Shown here: one piece after another, positions 29,886 through 41,365 of the stretch
Layout of the letters: the number at the start of each line of letters is the position of its first letter
How positions within the stretch are numbered: the stretch's first letter is position 1
Assembly (NCBI RefSeq): GCF_021917145.1
Contig: NW_025813938.1
Coordinates: forward strand, 682,001-746,000
Direction of reading: 5' to 3'
Origin: Hypomesus transpacificus
Taxonomy: Eukaryota > Chordata > Actinopteri > Osmeriformes > Osmeridae
Length of the DNA: 64,000 bases
Notes under the pieces: generated by a model
Told to the model about the DNA's origin: nothing
What the model saw: only the letters and a program-made list of their open reading frames with translations
Database searches by the model: none
Position numbers and translations under genes: made by a program

Positions 29886-32657
29886 ATGTTGAGTTTGGGG
29901 AGCGGGGTTGGGAAGTCTGCCAAACCGTCATTTGTTTCGTATGTCACTCCCGAGGTAAGCCGTTTCGCTCATAAATACTCGTAGATGAAAATGCAATGAA
30001 TTAGCAAGTTTAGTGAAACTACGACAAAGCCTCAATTGCCTAGTTGACGTTTACTGCTTAACGGGACAGGTCCTAGCAATGCTAGCTAGCTAACTGAACT
30101 AGCCAGCGGCTGCGTTATCTTGAGTGTATTAACAGCTAGCCAGTTCGTAAACATGAATTTGTAAGGGTGGGGTTTCGGCTAGTCCAAATCTGGCAGTACC
30201 GGTTACTCTAGCTGGGGAAAAAAACATCAGTTTCCTCTGTGGACCGGCCGTTTTGAATGCAGTTTTTTTTCCGGGTCCTTGTCTCATTCGAACTGGAAGT
30301 GGGGTCCTGTGACAGTGCTGTACTCTCGAGTCAGTGACGCTTGATAGCGCAAATTATGAGACGGACAAGAGACGCGGGGTCAGATTAATTTACAGTGATT
30401 TGCTTGAAGTTGAATTACTTCCAATTATTTTAGTGACACCTTAACTACATATGACATAAATTAATTTGACGGGATTCCACATCACGTCCTGTTCCACAAG
30501 CTTTTGTGACTCTACTGTGTCTGAACGATTTGATCTTTGACTGCTCGGTTAGATAAAATCTTATCTTAAATGTGCTGAAATGAAAAGCTTGTGCAATATT
30601 ATAGAAAAGCCACCGTCCTTTTGCCTGTTACAGGTAGGGTAGCCAACATGACCATTTGAAAGGTGGACCTCCTTCCCTCTCCTCGTGACAGGCCGAATAG
30701 GTGTGGATTAACAAGCTCTGAGTCAAAGATTCACCTTGCGTACTGATGTGTACCGAACCAGCTACAACTTTCAAGTTTACTAAAAGGCTATTTGAGGACT
30801 TCCTTCAAATAGTGTAGCTGTTGTGCCAAGGAAAAGTTTCAGTGTTGTGGAAGAGACACTCTTTAAGAACCTTATTTGTGTCCAAAGTCTTCCAGAGCAT
30901 AGGTGAGGGGTGCTTTAAAACCAAACTGCCTATTTCTCATGGCCATAATATGCTAAACAAGACACTCAAGTTGAGTAATGTTGTTCAGGGAAGTTTCCTC
31001 ATATTGAGTCGTAACTTCTACAAAGCGATGGTGTTGCAGTTGGTTCTGCTGATGTCAGACAATCTAACCCTTATCTTGAACTCCCACTGTCATCAGACCC
31101 CATGCTGTGTCATCAGACCCCATACTGTGTAACATTAGGGGAGACTTTGTAGCATAGGCTGATGTATCTCAAAGTCTTGTGAAGAGAAGTTAGTGTTCCT
31201 GTCAGAAGTGTGGTTGTGAGCTGAGGTGAGGCTCCTGCTCTGCTGTCTGAGGGTGTGGACCAGTAGCCCAGGCTCCTGCTCTGCTGTCTGAGGGTGTGGA
31301 CCAGTAGCCCAGGCTCCTGCTCTGCTGTCTGAGGGTGTGGACCAGTAGCCCAGGCTCCTGCTCTGCTGTCTGAGGGTGTGGACCAGTAGCCCAGGCTCCT
31401 GCTCTGCTGTCTGAGGGTGTGGACCAGTAGCCCAGGCTCCTGCTCTGCTGTCTGAGGGTGTGGACCAGTAGCCCAGGCTCCTGCTCTGCTGTCTGAGGGT
31501 GTGGACCAGTAGCCCAGGCTCAACTCACACTGTCTTCTGTCTTGCTTTCATGTAGGAGATCAAGTCAGAGAAGGAACCGTCCAGAAAAGAGAATCTTCCT
31601 GTCTTGTTACCAGGTGAGGCTTGACAAACACGCTACATCAGGGGCGGCCATCCCTGGTCCTTGAGAGCCAAAGTCCAACGACCATTCATTAGATTCAGGT
31701 GTGCTGGAGCAGGGAACCATCTAAAACATGCAGGACAGCGGCCCTCGAGGACCAGGGTTGGCCACCCCTGCACTACAATTATAACAGAAAGCTGTCCCAG
31801 CCACATGTGAAAACAACCTGGCTGTGACAGGTATGTGTGTGCGGTGTGGCTTGTCCCACAGGTGAGGTGGTGTTCTGCAGTGCCAGCACTGTGCTCAGGT
31901 TCACGCAGGATGACCTCTCTCAGCGGGGCGTGTTCGGCACGCTCCTGTGCACCAACTTCCGAGTGTCGTTCGTCAGTGACGAGCCATCGGCGGAGAAGGT
32001 GAGTTAGCCACGTTCACAAGCACGCACATATGCAACGCACACACAGAAAGCCAACTAAGATGCAACATTTAAAGATGCAAAATGTTAAGCCTTGCTGTAC
32101 CTCAGAAGCCTCGTATCTTAACCAGACGTAGCCTGAGCCTAGATTGGGGAGGGGACAGAGAGACAGCCCTCCCTCACTGGCCTCCCCCCTCACAGATGTC
32201 AGGAACTGAGTCCCCACTCCTGACTGGAGGGTTTGAACCTGGGCCACTTATGTATTTGGCAGTAGTGCAGAAAGTAGCCACTGACTGTACTTCCTTAAAT
32301 TAAACATTCTCTTGTGAGCTTTCGTTTTCTTATTTTTGGGACACTGCGGTTGAGTCAGTCTACTCCTATCTACTTGAGGGGGAAGTTCGCAACTTCCCCT
32401 TGTATAGTTACGTTGTTTCTTGTCAAGTCTTAATGAAGCGTGACTCACCCATCATTTTCGATTTCTTCCGATGTTCAGCCCCAGCACTTCAACAACAAGC
32501 TGTATGGAGAAAATGATATTCCTCTATCATGTGTGGACAGCATCTACGGAGGTAGGACTTCAAACCAGTTCTTCCTCCAGCACCAGAGGGTTTATACACG
32601 GTACACATGCCATCATGAAGAGGGCGCTGGGCCTGGTCTGTCATCTTCACATGGTCT

Positions 32658-32688
<31 letters not shown>

Positions 32689-35600
32689 GATCCATTCTAC
32701 TGTATCTAGATGACTTGTGTGCTGAGATGTATGTGCTTACCAAGGAGTCTTTGAGAGTCAATTTAGGACAAAGCTCCTCATGTCTTTTGACCCCATATGT
32801 AACCATTAGAAGTCACAGACAAGCTGGCATATTTTTATTCACCTCTGAATTCAACTGTTATTTTTTTGTGTTCATTTGAAAATGACAAACAGAAAAGAAA
32901 AAAAAGAGCAGGGTTGTCACGGCGCCCGTATCGTCCCCGGCAGGTTACGAGGACAAGAAGAAGCTGATGACGGGCAGCCTGGTGAAGAACAAGTACCCCT
33001 CCAAGATGATCATCCACTGCAAAGACCTGCGAGTCTTTCACTTCACACTCACCTTCTGTAAAGAGGAGGACTCCAAACGGGTACTGCTCTCTCTGCCCCA
33101 CACTGCACAAGATCACCTCCATATCTTAACTCTCTGCCTTTTTGCTTGGCAGAAGCAGAGGAATGTTCTTTTTTTTTTTTTTTATCTGTTTGGTGTGGTG
33201 AGTGATGAGTCTTGTCTCCTGGCAGATCTTCCAAGGCATCATCCACCACTGTCTGGAGCCCAAGTCACTCAAGTGTGTCTTTGCCTTTTCCTACTGTGAG
33301 AAGACCTCGTGTCCTGGTGAGTCATTACACTGAACGAAGATCACAAGGTTATGCAAAATTTGCCCTTCATTTCGAGAAAATTATATGTCAACCTTTTTTG
33401 ACAGCCTGTAAGGCTCTCCTTGCATTGAGAAAGCCCCTTGGTAGCATCACACAGGACCTCAAAACACGGCCACGCTCCAGTGCAAATGAAACATCAGCCC
33501 TGAGCTGTCACTTTCCCACCCTGCCGACGAGGCTAATTGTTCTCGTCCATAAAATCTAAAGTAAAAAGCAGCACCACCACAGAGGGAAATTCAATAAGTC
33601 TGGGAGACCTCAGTAAAACATGGCCTCCATTCAAAACATAATTAGCACAAAGCTCGTTAAAACATTCCAGCGCTGCAGAAGCAGGCCCACATCCCCGAAA
33701 GAGCAACTACAGACCCCCAGCTGGAGAGAGAGAGACCTTTTGGATACACTTTTCCTTTTTTGAAATATATTTTCTGTGGGGGGGGGGGGTTGCATTTTTC
33801 ATGCTTTATTGGACAGTTTTTTCATGCTTTATTGGACAGTTGTAAGTGAAGCGTGACAGGAAAGGCATGGAGCCTTTAAGACATGCAGCAAAGGGCCCAG
33901 ACTGATGTCAGACCCAGGCTGCTGTGGTAAGCCCTCAGCCTACACGGTACACACACTCCTCCAGTGAGCTACCGGGGCGCCCCCTCTCCTCCAGTGAGCT
34001 ACCGGGGCGCCCCCTCTCCTCCAGTGAGCTACCGGGGCGCCCCCTCTCCTCCAGTGAGCTACCGGGGCGCCCCCTCTCCTCCAGTGAGCTACCGGGGCGC
34101 CCCCTCTCCTCCAGTGAGCTACCGGGGCGCCCCCTCTCCTCCAGTGTTGTGGTGAGTTCACCCCAGCCTGGTCGTCTCTTGGCATCATGGAGGGCTGGAG
34201 GAGCTGCTGCTGCATTCCTTAGAGGCTCTTCTCAGCCTGGTGGTCACGTTGACTTCAGCAAAAGAGGCAGCCATGAACCCCTGGCATGTTAGGAATGGAC
34301 AGTAGAGAGGGTGTGACAGGGTGGTGTGGGATAACAAAATACTACACAAATCAGTGAACACCATAGCAGTGTAAAGCCTGTGCTTGAGATGCCTGTACAT
34401 GGATGTGGATAATTGTGGATGGTTGTGGAGATGTCCACAGGGCACAGCTGAAGAGCAGCTCGCTTGTTTCTCCAGAGAAGCAGAGGAAGGAGAGGACGCT
34501 GCTGTTCGACAGCATGGAGGACTGGGCGCAGGACATGAGGAGAGTGAAGGGAACCTGCCGGCTTGTCACGGAGAACACCAGCTTTCAGCTCAGTCCAGAG
34601 TAGGTACATGTCAGAACATCTGTCAGGAACACGCCAGCATTTCAAACCCACGAATGTGATTGGAAGACTCAACAATACCACTGTCAGCCAGGGTTCATAT
34701 TTTCTTGTTCTTTTCTTAAGATCAGGGCAATGACAAAAATAACTGAAAAAAACTATCTAGAACAAAATCAATTTTTTGTAAATATCTACTTAGTTTTTTT
34801 TTATAAAATCACTACTTCAAATTGCAATCCTGTCATTGGCTGAAATAACTAAGAAAATGTCTGTTGCTTTGGCTGTCAGACCTGGACATGACATGATCAG
34901 AGTTGCTAGAGTAAACCATATTTCACCATCACAGCGTTGACATGGAGTTCAACTACTGGGCTAAACTGGCCCAGTGTTTACCAGGGTTACCAGTGTGTTG
35001 TGTTGTCCTTCAGGTTACCTCAGGTGTTCATCGTCCCATCAGATGTTGCTGACGAGGACCTGACTGCCTTCCAGGGAAAAGGACTACCAGTAAGTGTCCC
35101 CTCACTGTCCTGTCTGAGGACGTGTCCCCTCACTGTCTGAGGTCGTCTCCCCTCACTGTCCTGTCTCAGGACGTCTCCCCTCACTGTCCTGTCTCAGGAC
35201 GTCTCCCCTCACTGTCCTGTCTCAGGACGTCTCCCCTCACTGTCCTGTCTGAGGACGTGTCCCCTCACTGTCCTGTCTGAGGACGTGTCCCCTCACTGTC
35301 CTGTCTGAGGTCGTCTCCCCTCACTGTCCTGTCTGAGGACGTGTCCCCTCACTGTCCTGTCTCAGGACGTGTCCCCTCACTGTCCTGTCTGAGGACGTGT
35401 CCCCTCACTGTCCTGTCTCAGGACGTGTCCCCTCACTGTCCTGTCTCAGGACATGTCCCCTCACTGTCCTGTCTGAGGACGTGTCCCCTCACTGTCCTGT
35501 CTCAGGACGTGTCCCCTCACTGTCCTGTCTGAGGACGTGTCCCCTCACTGTCCTGTCTCAGGACATGTCCCCTCACTGTCCTGTCTCAGGACGTGTCCCC

Positions 35601-38600
35601 TCGCTGTCTGAGGTCGTCTCCCCTCACTGTCCTGTCTGAGGACGTCTCCCCTCACTGTCCTGTCTGAGGACGTGTCCCCTCGCTGTCCTGTCTCAGGACG
35701 TGTCCCCTCACTGTCCTGTCTCAGGACGTGTCCCCTCACTGTCCTGTCTCAGGACGTGTCCCCTCACTGTCCTGTCTGAGGACGTGTCCCCTCACTGTCC
35801 TGTCTGAGGACGTGTCCCCTCACTGTCCTGTCTCAAGACGTGTCCCCTCGCTGTCTGAGGACGTCTCCCCTCACTGTCCTGTCTGAGGATGTGTCCCCTC
35901 GCTGTCCTGTCTCAGGACGTGTCCCCTCACTGTCCTGTCTCAAGACGTGTCCCCTCACTGTCCTGTCTGAGGACGTGTCCCCTCACTGTCCTGTCTGAGG
36001 ACGTGTCCCCTCACTGTCCTGTCTCAAGACGTGTCCCCTCGCTGTCTGAGGACGTCTCCCCTCACTGTCCTGTCTGAGGATGTGTCCCCTCGCTGTCCTG
36101 TCTCAGGACGTGTCCCCTCACTGTCCTGTCTCAAGACGTGTCCCCTCGCTGTCTGAGGTCGTCTCCCCTCACTGTCCTGTCTGAGGACGTCTCCCCTCAC
36201 TGTCCTGTCTGAGGACGTGTCCCCTCGCTGTCCTGTCTCAGGACGTGTCCCCTCACTGTCCTGTCTCAGGACGTGTCCCCTCACTGTCCTGTCTCAAGAC
36301 GTGTCCCCTCGCTGTCTGAGGTCGTCTCCCCTCACTGTCCTGTCTGAGGACGTGTCCCCTCACTGTCCTGTCTCAGGACGTGTCCCCTCACTGTCCTGTC
36401 TGAGGACGTGTCCCCTCACTGTCCTGTCTCAGGACGTGTCCCCTCACTGTCCTGTCTCAGGACATGTCCCCTCACTGTCCTGTCTGAGGACGTGTCCCCT
36501 CACTGTCCTGTCTCAGGACGTGTCCCCTCACTGTCCTGTCTCAGGACGTGTCCCCTCACTGTCCTGTCTGAGGACGTGTCCCCTCACTGTCCTGTCTCAG
36601 GACATGTCCCCTCACTGTCCTGTCTCAGGACGTGTCCCCTCACTGTCTGAGGTCGTCTCCCCTCACTGTCCTGTCTGAGGACGTCTCCCCTCACTGTCCT
36701 GTCTGAGGACGTGTCCCCTCGCTGTCCTGTCTCAGGACGTGTCCCCTCACTGTCCTGTCTGAGGACGTGTCCCCTCACTGTCCTGTCTGAGGACGTGTCC
36801 CCTCACTGTCCTGTCTGAGGACGTGTCCCCTCGCTGTCCTGTCTCAGGACGTGTCCCCTCGCTGTCCTGTCTCAGGACGTGTCCCCTCACTGTCCTGTCT
36901 CAAGACGTGTCCCCTCGCTGTCTGAGGTCGTCTCCCCTCACTGTCCTGTCTCAGGACGTGTCCCCTCACTGTCCTGTCTCAAGACGTGTCCCCTCGCTGT
37001 CTGAGGTCGTCTCCCCTCACTGTCCTGTCTGAGGACGTCTCCCCTCACTGTCCTGTCTGAGGTCGTCTCCCCTCACTGTCCTGTCTCAGGACGTGTCCCC
37101 TCACTGTCCTGTCTCAAGACGTGTCCCCTCGCTGTCTGAGGTCGTCTCCCCTCACTGTCCTGTCTCAGGACGTGTCCCCTCACTGTCCTGTCTCAAGACG
37201 TGTCCCCTCGCTGTCTGAGGTCGTCTCCCCTCACTGTCCTGTCTGAGGACGTCTCCCCTCACTGTCCTGTCTGAGGACGTGTCCCCTCGCTGTCCTGTCT
37301 CAGGACGTGTCCCCTCACTGTCCTGTCTCAAGACGTGTCCCCTCGCTGTCTGAGGTCGTCTCCCCTCACTGTCCTGTCTGAGGACGTCTCCCCTCACTGT
37401 CCTGTCTGAGGACGTGTCCCCTCGCTGTCCTGTCTCAGGACGTGTCCCCTCACTGTCCTGTCTCAGGACGTGTCCCCTCACTGTCCTGTCTCAAGACGTG
37501 TCCCCTCGCTGTCTGAGGACATGTCCCCTCACTGTCCTGTCTGAAGACGTGTCCCCTCACTGTCCTGTCTCAGGACGTGTCCCCTCCCTGCCCTGTCTTA
37601 GGACGTGTCCCCTCACTGTCCTGTCTCAGGACGTGTCCCCTCACTGTCCTGTCTGAGGACGTGTCCCCTCACTGTCCTGTCTGAGGACGTGTCTGGCTGC
37701 TATTCTCCTTCTTGAAGCTGATTGGATGAGTTTTTACTGGGCTTGTAAATAGCGGGGTCTGTAACCTTTCTCCATGTTGAACCCTGACGTGTGTTCTGTG
37801 TGGTGTGGTGTGTCTCAGATGTGGTGCTGGTCTCACCACAGTGGATGTGCTCTGTTTAAAACGTCCTCCCTGCCTGTGCTGCCCGAGGACACCCTCTCCC
37901 AGGCCTACATGGACAGGTTAGGGACACATCTCAAAATCCTTTTCATTTCAATGGGAAATATCTGACATCTATAATGTGGCGTAGCAGCAGTAGAAAACGG
38001 GTTTATAAATGTAGCGAAACCAAATCATAATAAGTGTTTCCAGAAGCCCTTCCTGTTGTCTGACTGTGTGTGTGTGTGTGTGTCAGGATGTTGACAGCCG
38101 TGGCGGCGAACTACCTGTACTCTGTGAAGACTGAAGACCTGTCTGACACGCTGCCCTCCCTGCAGGACGTCCAGCAGTCATACAACAAGTTCAAGCACTT
38201 CTTCCTCATCGGTCAGTGGACCATGTTTTAGGACTGGTGCTCTTTGATGCATTTTTTATGCTATTCTACGGTTTGTAAATGAATTGTGACCTAAAAAAAA
38301 CCTTGAAAAAAGTGAAGCTGAGCTCACATTACGTCCCTATCGACACTCATATCTAACCTAGACTAGGACAAAGGTTTGGACTGAGCCCCAAAAACTACCA
38401 CCACAAATGTAATCAGATTCTGTGGGAAACACTGGGGGGGAGAGTGAGAGATAAAGAGAGGGGTGAAGCCAAGGCTGGAATCCAGGCACGTGAAACATTT
38501 TCACTTCCTGAAAGATGCTTTACATGTTTGCAGGCAAATGAACCCTTCCATAGATAGTGTTACTTTATTGTTTGGTCGTCCTCTCTTTAGACAATACAAC

Positions 38601-41365
38601 AGAGTTTTGGGTGTCGGATGTGAAATGGTTCTCCTCTCTGGAGAGCTGTGGCTGGTTGGACATCATCAGGTTAGTTTTCTTTACAAATGTTTTGTTTAAG
38701 AAATACATTTTATATATTATTTTTTTCTCCTGTGGTTATTTCTAATACCATTCAATAACTTGCAGGCAATGTCTGCAGAAGTCTGTTGAAGTGGTTGAGT
38801 GCCTGGAAAAGGAAAATTCTAATGTTCTTATAATGGGTAAGTTATCAAATAATAAATAATTGTAGTACATCTGAGGTGTACGTTTGTTTTCCAACGTGGG
38901 TGAGACAGCTTTATTTAATAAATGTAAATATATTTTTATGTTTACATTACATTTAGGCTTGATGCTTTTGTCTAAATCGACTTCCAATTTGAAAAGACAT
39001 ATAATTTCCTCCTTATAAAGTTGATGTGAGGGGGGATAGATGTGCTGTTGTGTCCCACCCATGTATAATGAAAGCTGCGCTCTTGTATTAACGGGGTGTG
39101 TGTGTGTGCTGTCTCCAGAGGAGGGGGGGACGGACCTGTGCTGCATCGTGTCCAGCCTGGTGCAGCTGATGCTGGATCCTTTCTACAGGACCCTCACAGG
39201 GTTCCAGAGCCTGGTGCAGAAGGAGTGGGTGGCAGGTGGACACAAGTTCCTGGATCGCTGCAACCTGCTCCAGCTCAAAGACAAGGAGGTGAGGGGGCAA
39301 TCATCCTGCTCACTAACCACTGGTCATCTGTTCTCTCACATAAGGAATGAGAAATAAAATATATGGGTTTTTTTTCTCTCTCCCCTCCTCCTCATCTGTC
39401 CTCCTCCCCTCCTCTCTCCTCCTCTCCTCCCCTTCTCTCCTCCTCCCCTCCTGTCCCCCCTCCAGAACCAGGCTCCAGTGTTCCTGCTCTTCCTGGAGTG
39501 TGTGTGGCAGCTGCTGCACCAGTACAGCCAGGCCTTCCAGTTCTCTGAGACCTACCTGACCGTGCTGTCAGACAGCACACACGTGCCGCTGTTCAGCACC
39601 TTCCTCTTCAACTCCCATCATCACAGGGCCACCTTCCTCAGGGTAACTTTCTCACACTCTTTCACACACTCACATACAGACGCTGTCACTAATATAATGA
39701 TACCGCTGCACTACTGAACTACCATATGAAGACAGGGGGAAATGTCCCGCTCGACATCTAAAGCACAGCTGTAGTAGACATAAACACTGGTAATGGCATC
39801 TCACTCAACTAAGACAAGTTTCATGTGAACTATGTCTGTGTGAGGAGATCTTCCTTAAAGCCCGCATGCCTGGCTAGCTCTGAGCCCTGACGCTTGGCTT
39901 GAACAATCCTCCTCTGTCCTGCCTCCCTCTCTGCCTCCCTCCCTGCCTGCCTGCCTCCGTCCTTCCCTCTGTAGCACACTGTCCTTTACGTAACACAGAC
40001 TGCAGTGTACCCACGCTGGGCACAGCTGGGAGGTGGACTGTGGTCTGCATGCGCTAGTGCTACAGTGTTCCCCCACCCCAGCCCTCCTCTCTGCTAGTGC
40101 TACAGTGTTCCCTCACCCCAGTCTCACCCAGCCCTCCTCTCTGCTAGTGCTACAGTGTTCCCTCACCCCAGCCCTCCTCTCTGCTAGTGCTACAGTGTTC
40201 CCCCACCCCAGCCCTCCTCTCTGCTAGTGTTACAGTGTTCCCCCACCCCAGCCCTCCTCTCTGCTAGTGCTACAGTGTTCCCTCACCCCAGCCCTCCTCT
40301 CTGCTAGTGTTGGCAGGCAGAGTTGCCTCAAGCACAAAGAGGCCCTTTGAACTGTCCTCCAGTGTGGGACTGGTCGGTGCAGTTTGACTGCAAGGCCCAA
40401 GATCTCTTCATTAACCCTCTGTACACCGACAAGTCCAAACAGGACCGGGCCACCAGAAAGACACACAGGCCTAAGGTAAATGTGTATTCATTTATCGGAC
40501 ATTTGTCACTTTTTCTTCAAATTGTAGTAGGATGTGCTTGTGTTATATTGGATGTTGTGGTCAAATACTAAATTAGTACAAATGCACACTCGAAAGACCC
40601 GACTACATACTTACTTGTCTCAAGGTGTGATTTGAAAAAAACACCCAAATGAAATAAATCCCCCCTGCTGCCGTCTGTGCCCCGCAGCACCAGAGGCAGC
40701 TGTCCCTGCCCGGCTGTGCCTTCAAAACCCCTCCCAAGAAGGGCTTCTTCAAGGACGAGACGGACAGCCTGAAGAAGATCCTGCGCGTGCGGCGGGTCAG
40801 CCGCTGGATGCTGTCCCCCGACTCCCCCCAGCCTCCCTCCTCCCTCAGGGAGTTCTACGCCTGCTGGCTACGGAGGCCCCTGGACCCCCACGGCCTGCTG
40901 CTGCCCTGCCTGACAGGGCCCTCCGTGGGGGTCTGGATGCAGCGCTACCTCCGCTGGATCCACGAGGTCCAGATCTTCGGGGGCGGCCCGGTCACCGTGC
41001 TGAGTAAGGTCGCTGATCTGCTTAGCGAGGTGCAGGACCTGCAGAGGGAACTCCAACATCGCTCCTGCAGTACCGCCTCCGACCACCGCAACAACAGCAC
41101 CGCCTCCGACCACCGCAACAACAGCATCACCTCCGACCACCGCAACAACGGCACCGCCTCCGACCACGGCGCGGCGAGGGGCAGGGTGCTGGGCGAGGCT
41201 GGCTCGATGGCTGCCAAGAATGTTGTGCAGCTGTCGTCGTCCTACCCCTTTGTGACGCACAGGAACTGGTCCTTCAAGCCAGCCATCCCCAGCAGCCTGC
41301 TGCAGGGGCTGCTGGTGTCTGGGCCCCTGGCCGAGCAGGACGACGAGCCCGAAACTCTGGTCTGA
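29886..41365 (+). CDS. mtmr12: MTMR12, catalytically inactive myotubularin-related protein 12 (3-PAP)
   Basis: Sixteen coding exons join in phase to 773 aa (human 747): 29886-29954, 31556-31613, 31862-31998, 32479-32551, 32944-33080, 33226-33316, 34476-34599, 35014-35089, 37819-37916, 38087-38211, 38591-38669, 38766-38836, 39119-39288, 39466-39642, 40317-40475, 40688-41365. MTMR12 is the pseudophosphatase adaptor that binds and stabilises active myotubularins such as MTM1, which dephosphorylate PI3P and PI(3,5)P2 on endosomal membranes. The N-terminus MLSLGSGVGKSAKPSFVSYV matches human at KPSFVSYV. A PH-GRAM domain spans about 40-185 and the phosphatase-like domain about 205-550. Where active members have HCxxGxxR, residues near 380-390 read EEGGTDLCCIVSSL, so neither the catalytic Cys nor the Arg is present, as in mammals. 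The last exon carries WIHEVQIFGGG, a short coiled-coil segment, and a 9-residue repeat absent from human. Confidence 0.97.
31228..31522. repeat. 41-bp minisatellite at the end of mtmr12 intron 1
   Basis: About seven copies of a 41-bp unit containing CTCCTGCTCTGCTGTCTGAG and GACCAGTAGCCC. The array ends 33 bp before the exon 2 acceptor. The 136-codon minus-strand open frame over it is an artefact. Confidence 0.95.
31639..31770. mobile_element. Short palindromic-ended DNA element (family C), mtmr12 intron 2
   Basis: The ends are 27-bp inverted repeats with about 24 matches, starting CAGGGGCGGCCATCCCTGG and ending CCAGGGTTGGCCACCCCTG. Flanks CGCTACAT and CACTACAA form an imperfect 8-bp target duplication (6 of 8). 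The interior (GGTGTGCTGGAGCAGGGAA, CATCTAAAACATGCAGGACA) is shared with the element at 45629-45736. It has no coding capacity. Confidence 0.75.
32661..32688. repeat. (TG)n microsatellite
   Basis: Fourteen TG dinucleotides in mtmr12 intron 4. Confidence 0.95.
33796..34144 (-). mobile_element. tRNA-derived SINE (family A) with tandemly amplified head, mtmr12 intron 6
   Basis: On the plus strand the SINE end CATGCTTTATTGGACAGTTT is doubled at 33799-33843. The body follows (GACAGGAAAGG, GACATGCAGCAAAGGGCCCA), and then the tRNA-like head in reverse (GTGAGCTACCGGGGCGCCCC). That head, as a 30-bp unit, is repeated six times from about 33965 to 34144. In the SINE's own orientation each unit contains GGTAGCTCACTGG, which resembles a polymerase III A box. 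Confidence 0.75.
35094..37692. repeat. 2.6-kb minisatellite filling mtmr12 intron 8
   Basis: About 93 copies of a unit of mostly 28 bp (TCCCCTCACTGTCCTGTCTG + AGGACGTG), with a shorter 23-bp variant (TCCCCTCGCTGTCTGAGGTC + GTC). Variants recur in ordered blocks, for example around 36120, 36290, 36890, 37110, 37190 and 37320, indicating amplification of multi-unit blocks. The array begins 4 bp after the exon 8 donor GT and ends 126 bp before exon 9. Open frames on both strands are products of the 28-bp period. Confidence 0.97.
38065..38086. repeat. (TG)n at the mtmr12 exon 10 acceptor
   Basis: A GT-repeat runs to TGTCAG at 38081-38086, so the acceptor region is a mixed TG tract rather than a polypyrimidine tract. 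Confidence 0.9.
38938..38988 (-). mobile_element. Decayed SINE tail (family B, reverse)
   Basis: TTACATTACATTTAGGC followed by TTTTGTCTAAATCGACTTCC resembles the reverse complement of the family B tail (GTCGCTCTGGATAAGAG...CTAAATG). Strongly diverged. Confidence 0.45.
40051..40312. repeat. 40-bp minisatellite running into the mtmr12 exon 15 acceptor
   Basis: About 6.5 copies of a 40-bp unit (GCTAGTGCTACAGTGTTCCC + CTCACCCCAGCCCTCCTCTC), one with a 10-bp internal insertion near 40121. The last partial unit CTGCTAGTGTTGGCAG is itself the exon 15 acceptor (exon starts 40317). Confidence 0.95.
41069..41167 (+). repeat. 27-bp coding minisatellite in mtmr12 exon 16
   Basis: About 3.7 in-frame copies encode a 9-residue repeat of the type STASDHRNN at about residues 676-708 of the protein, after the C-terminal coiled-coil segment. 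The unit length is a multiple of three, so the frame is kept. Confidence 0.93.

Noticed and set aside
35341..37656. Many overlapping open frames with SPHCPVSG or RGHVLRQDSEG repeats on both strands
   Set aside because: Products of the 28-bp period of the mtmr12 intron 8 minisatellite, antisense and sense alike, with no independent start or splice evidence.
33935..37692. CRISPR-like regularly repeated arrays
   Set aside because: Units are contiguous with no unique spacers, sit in introns of a vertebrate gene, and vary like minisatellites.
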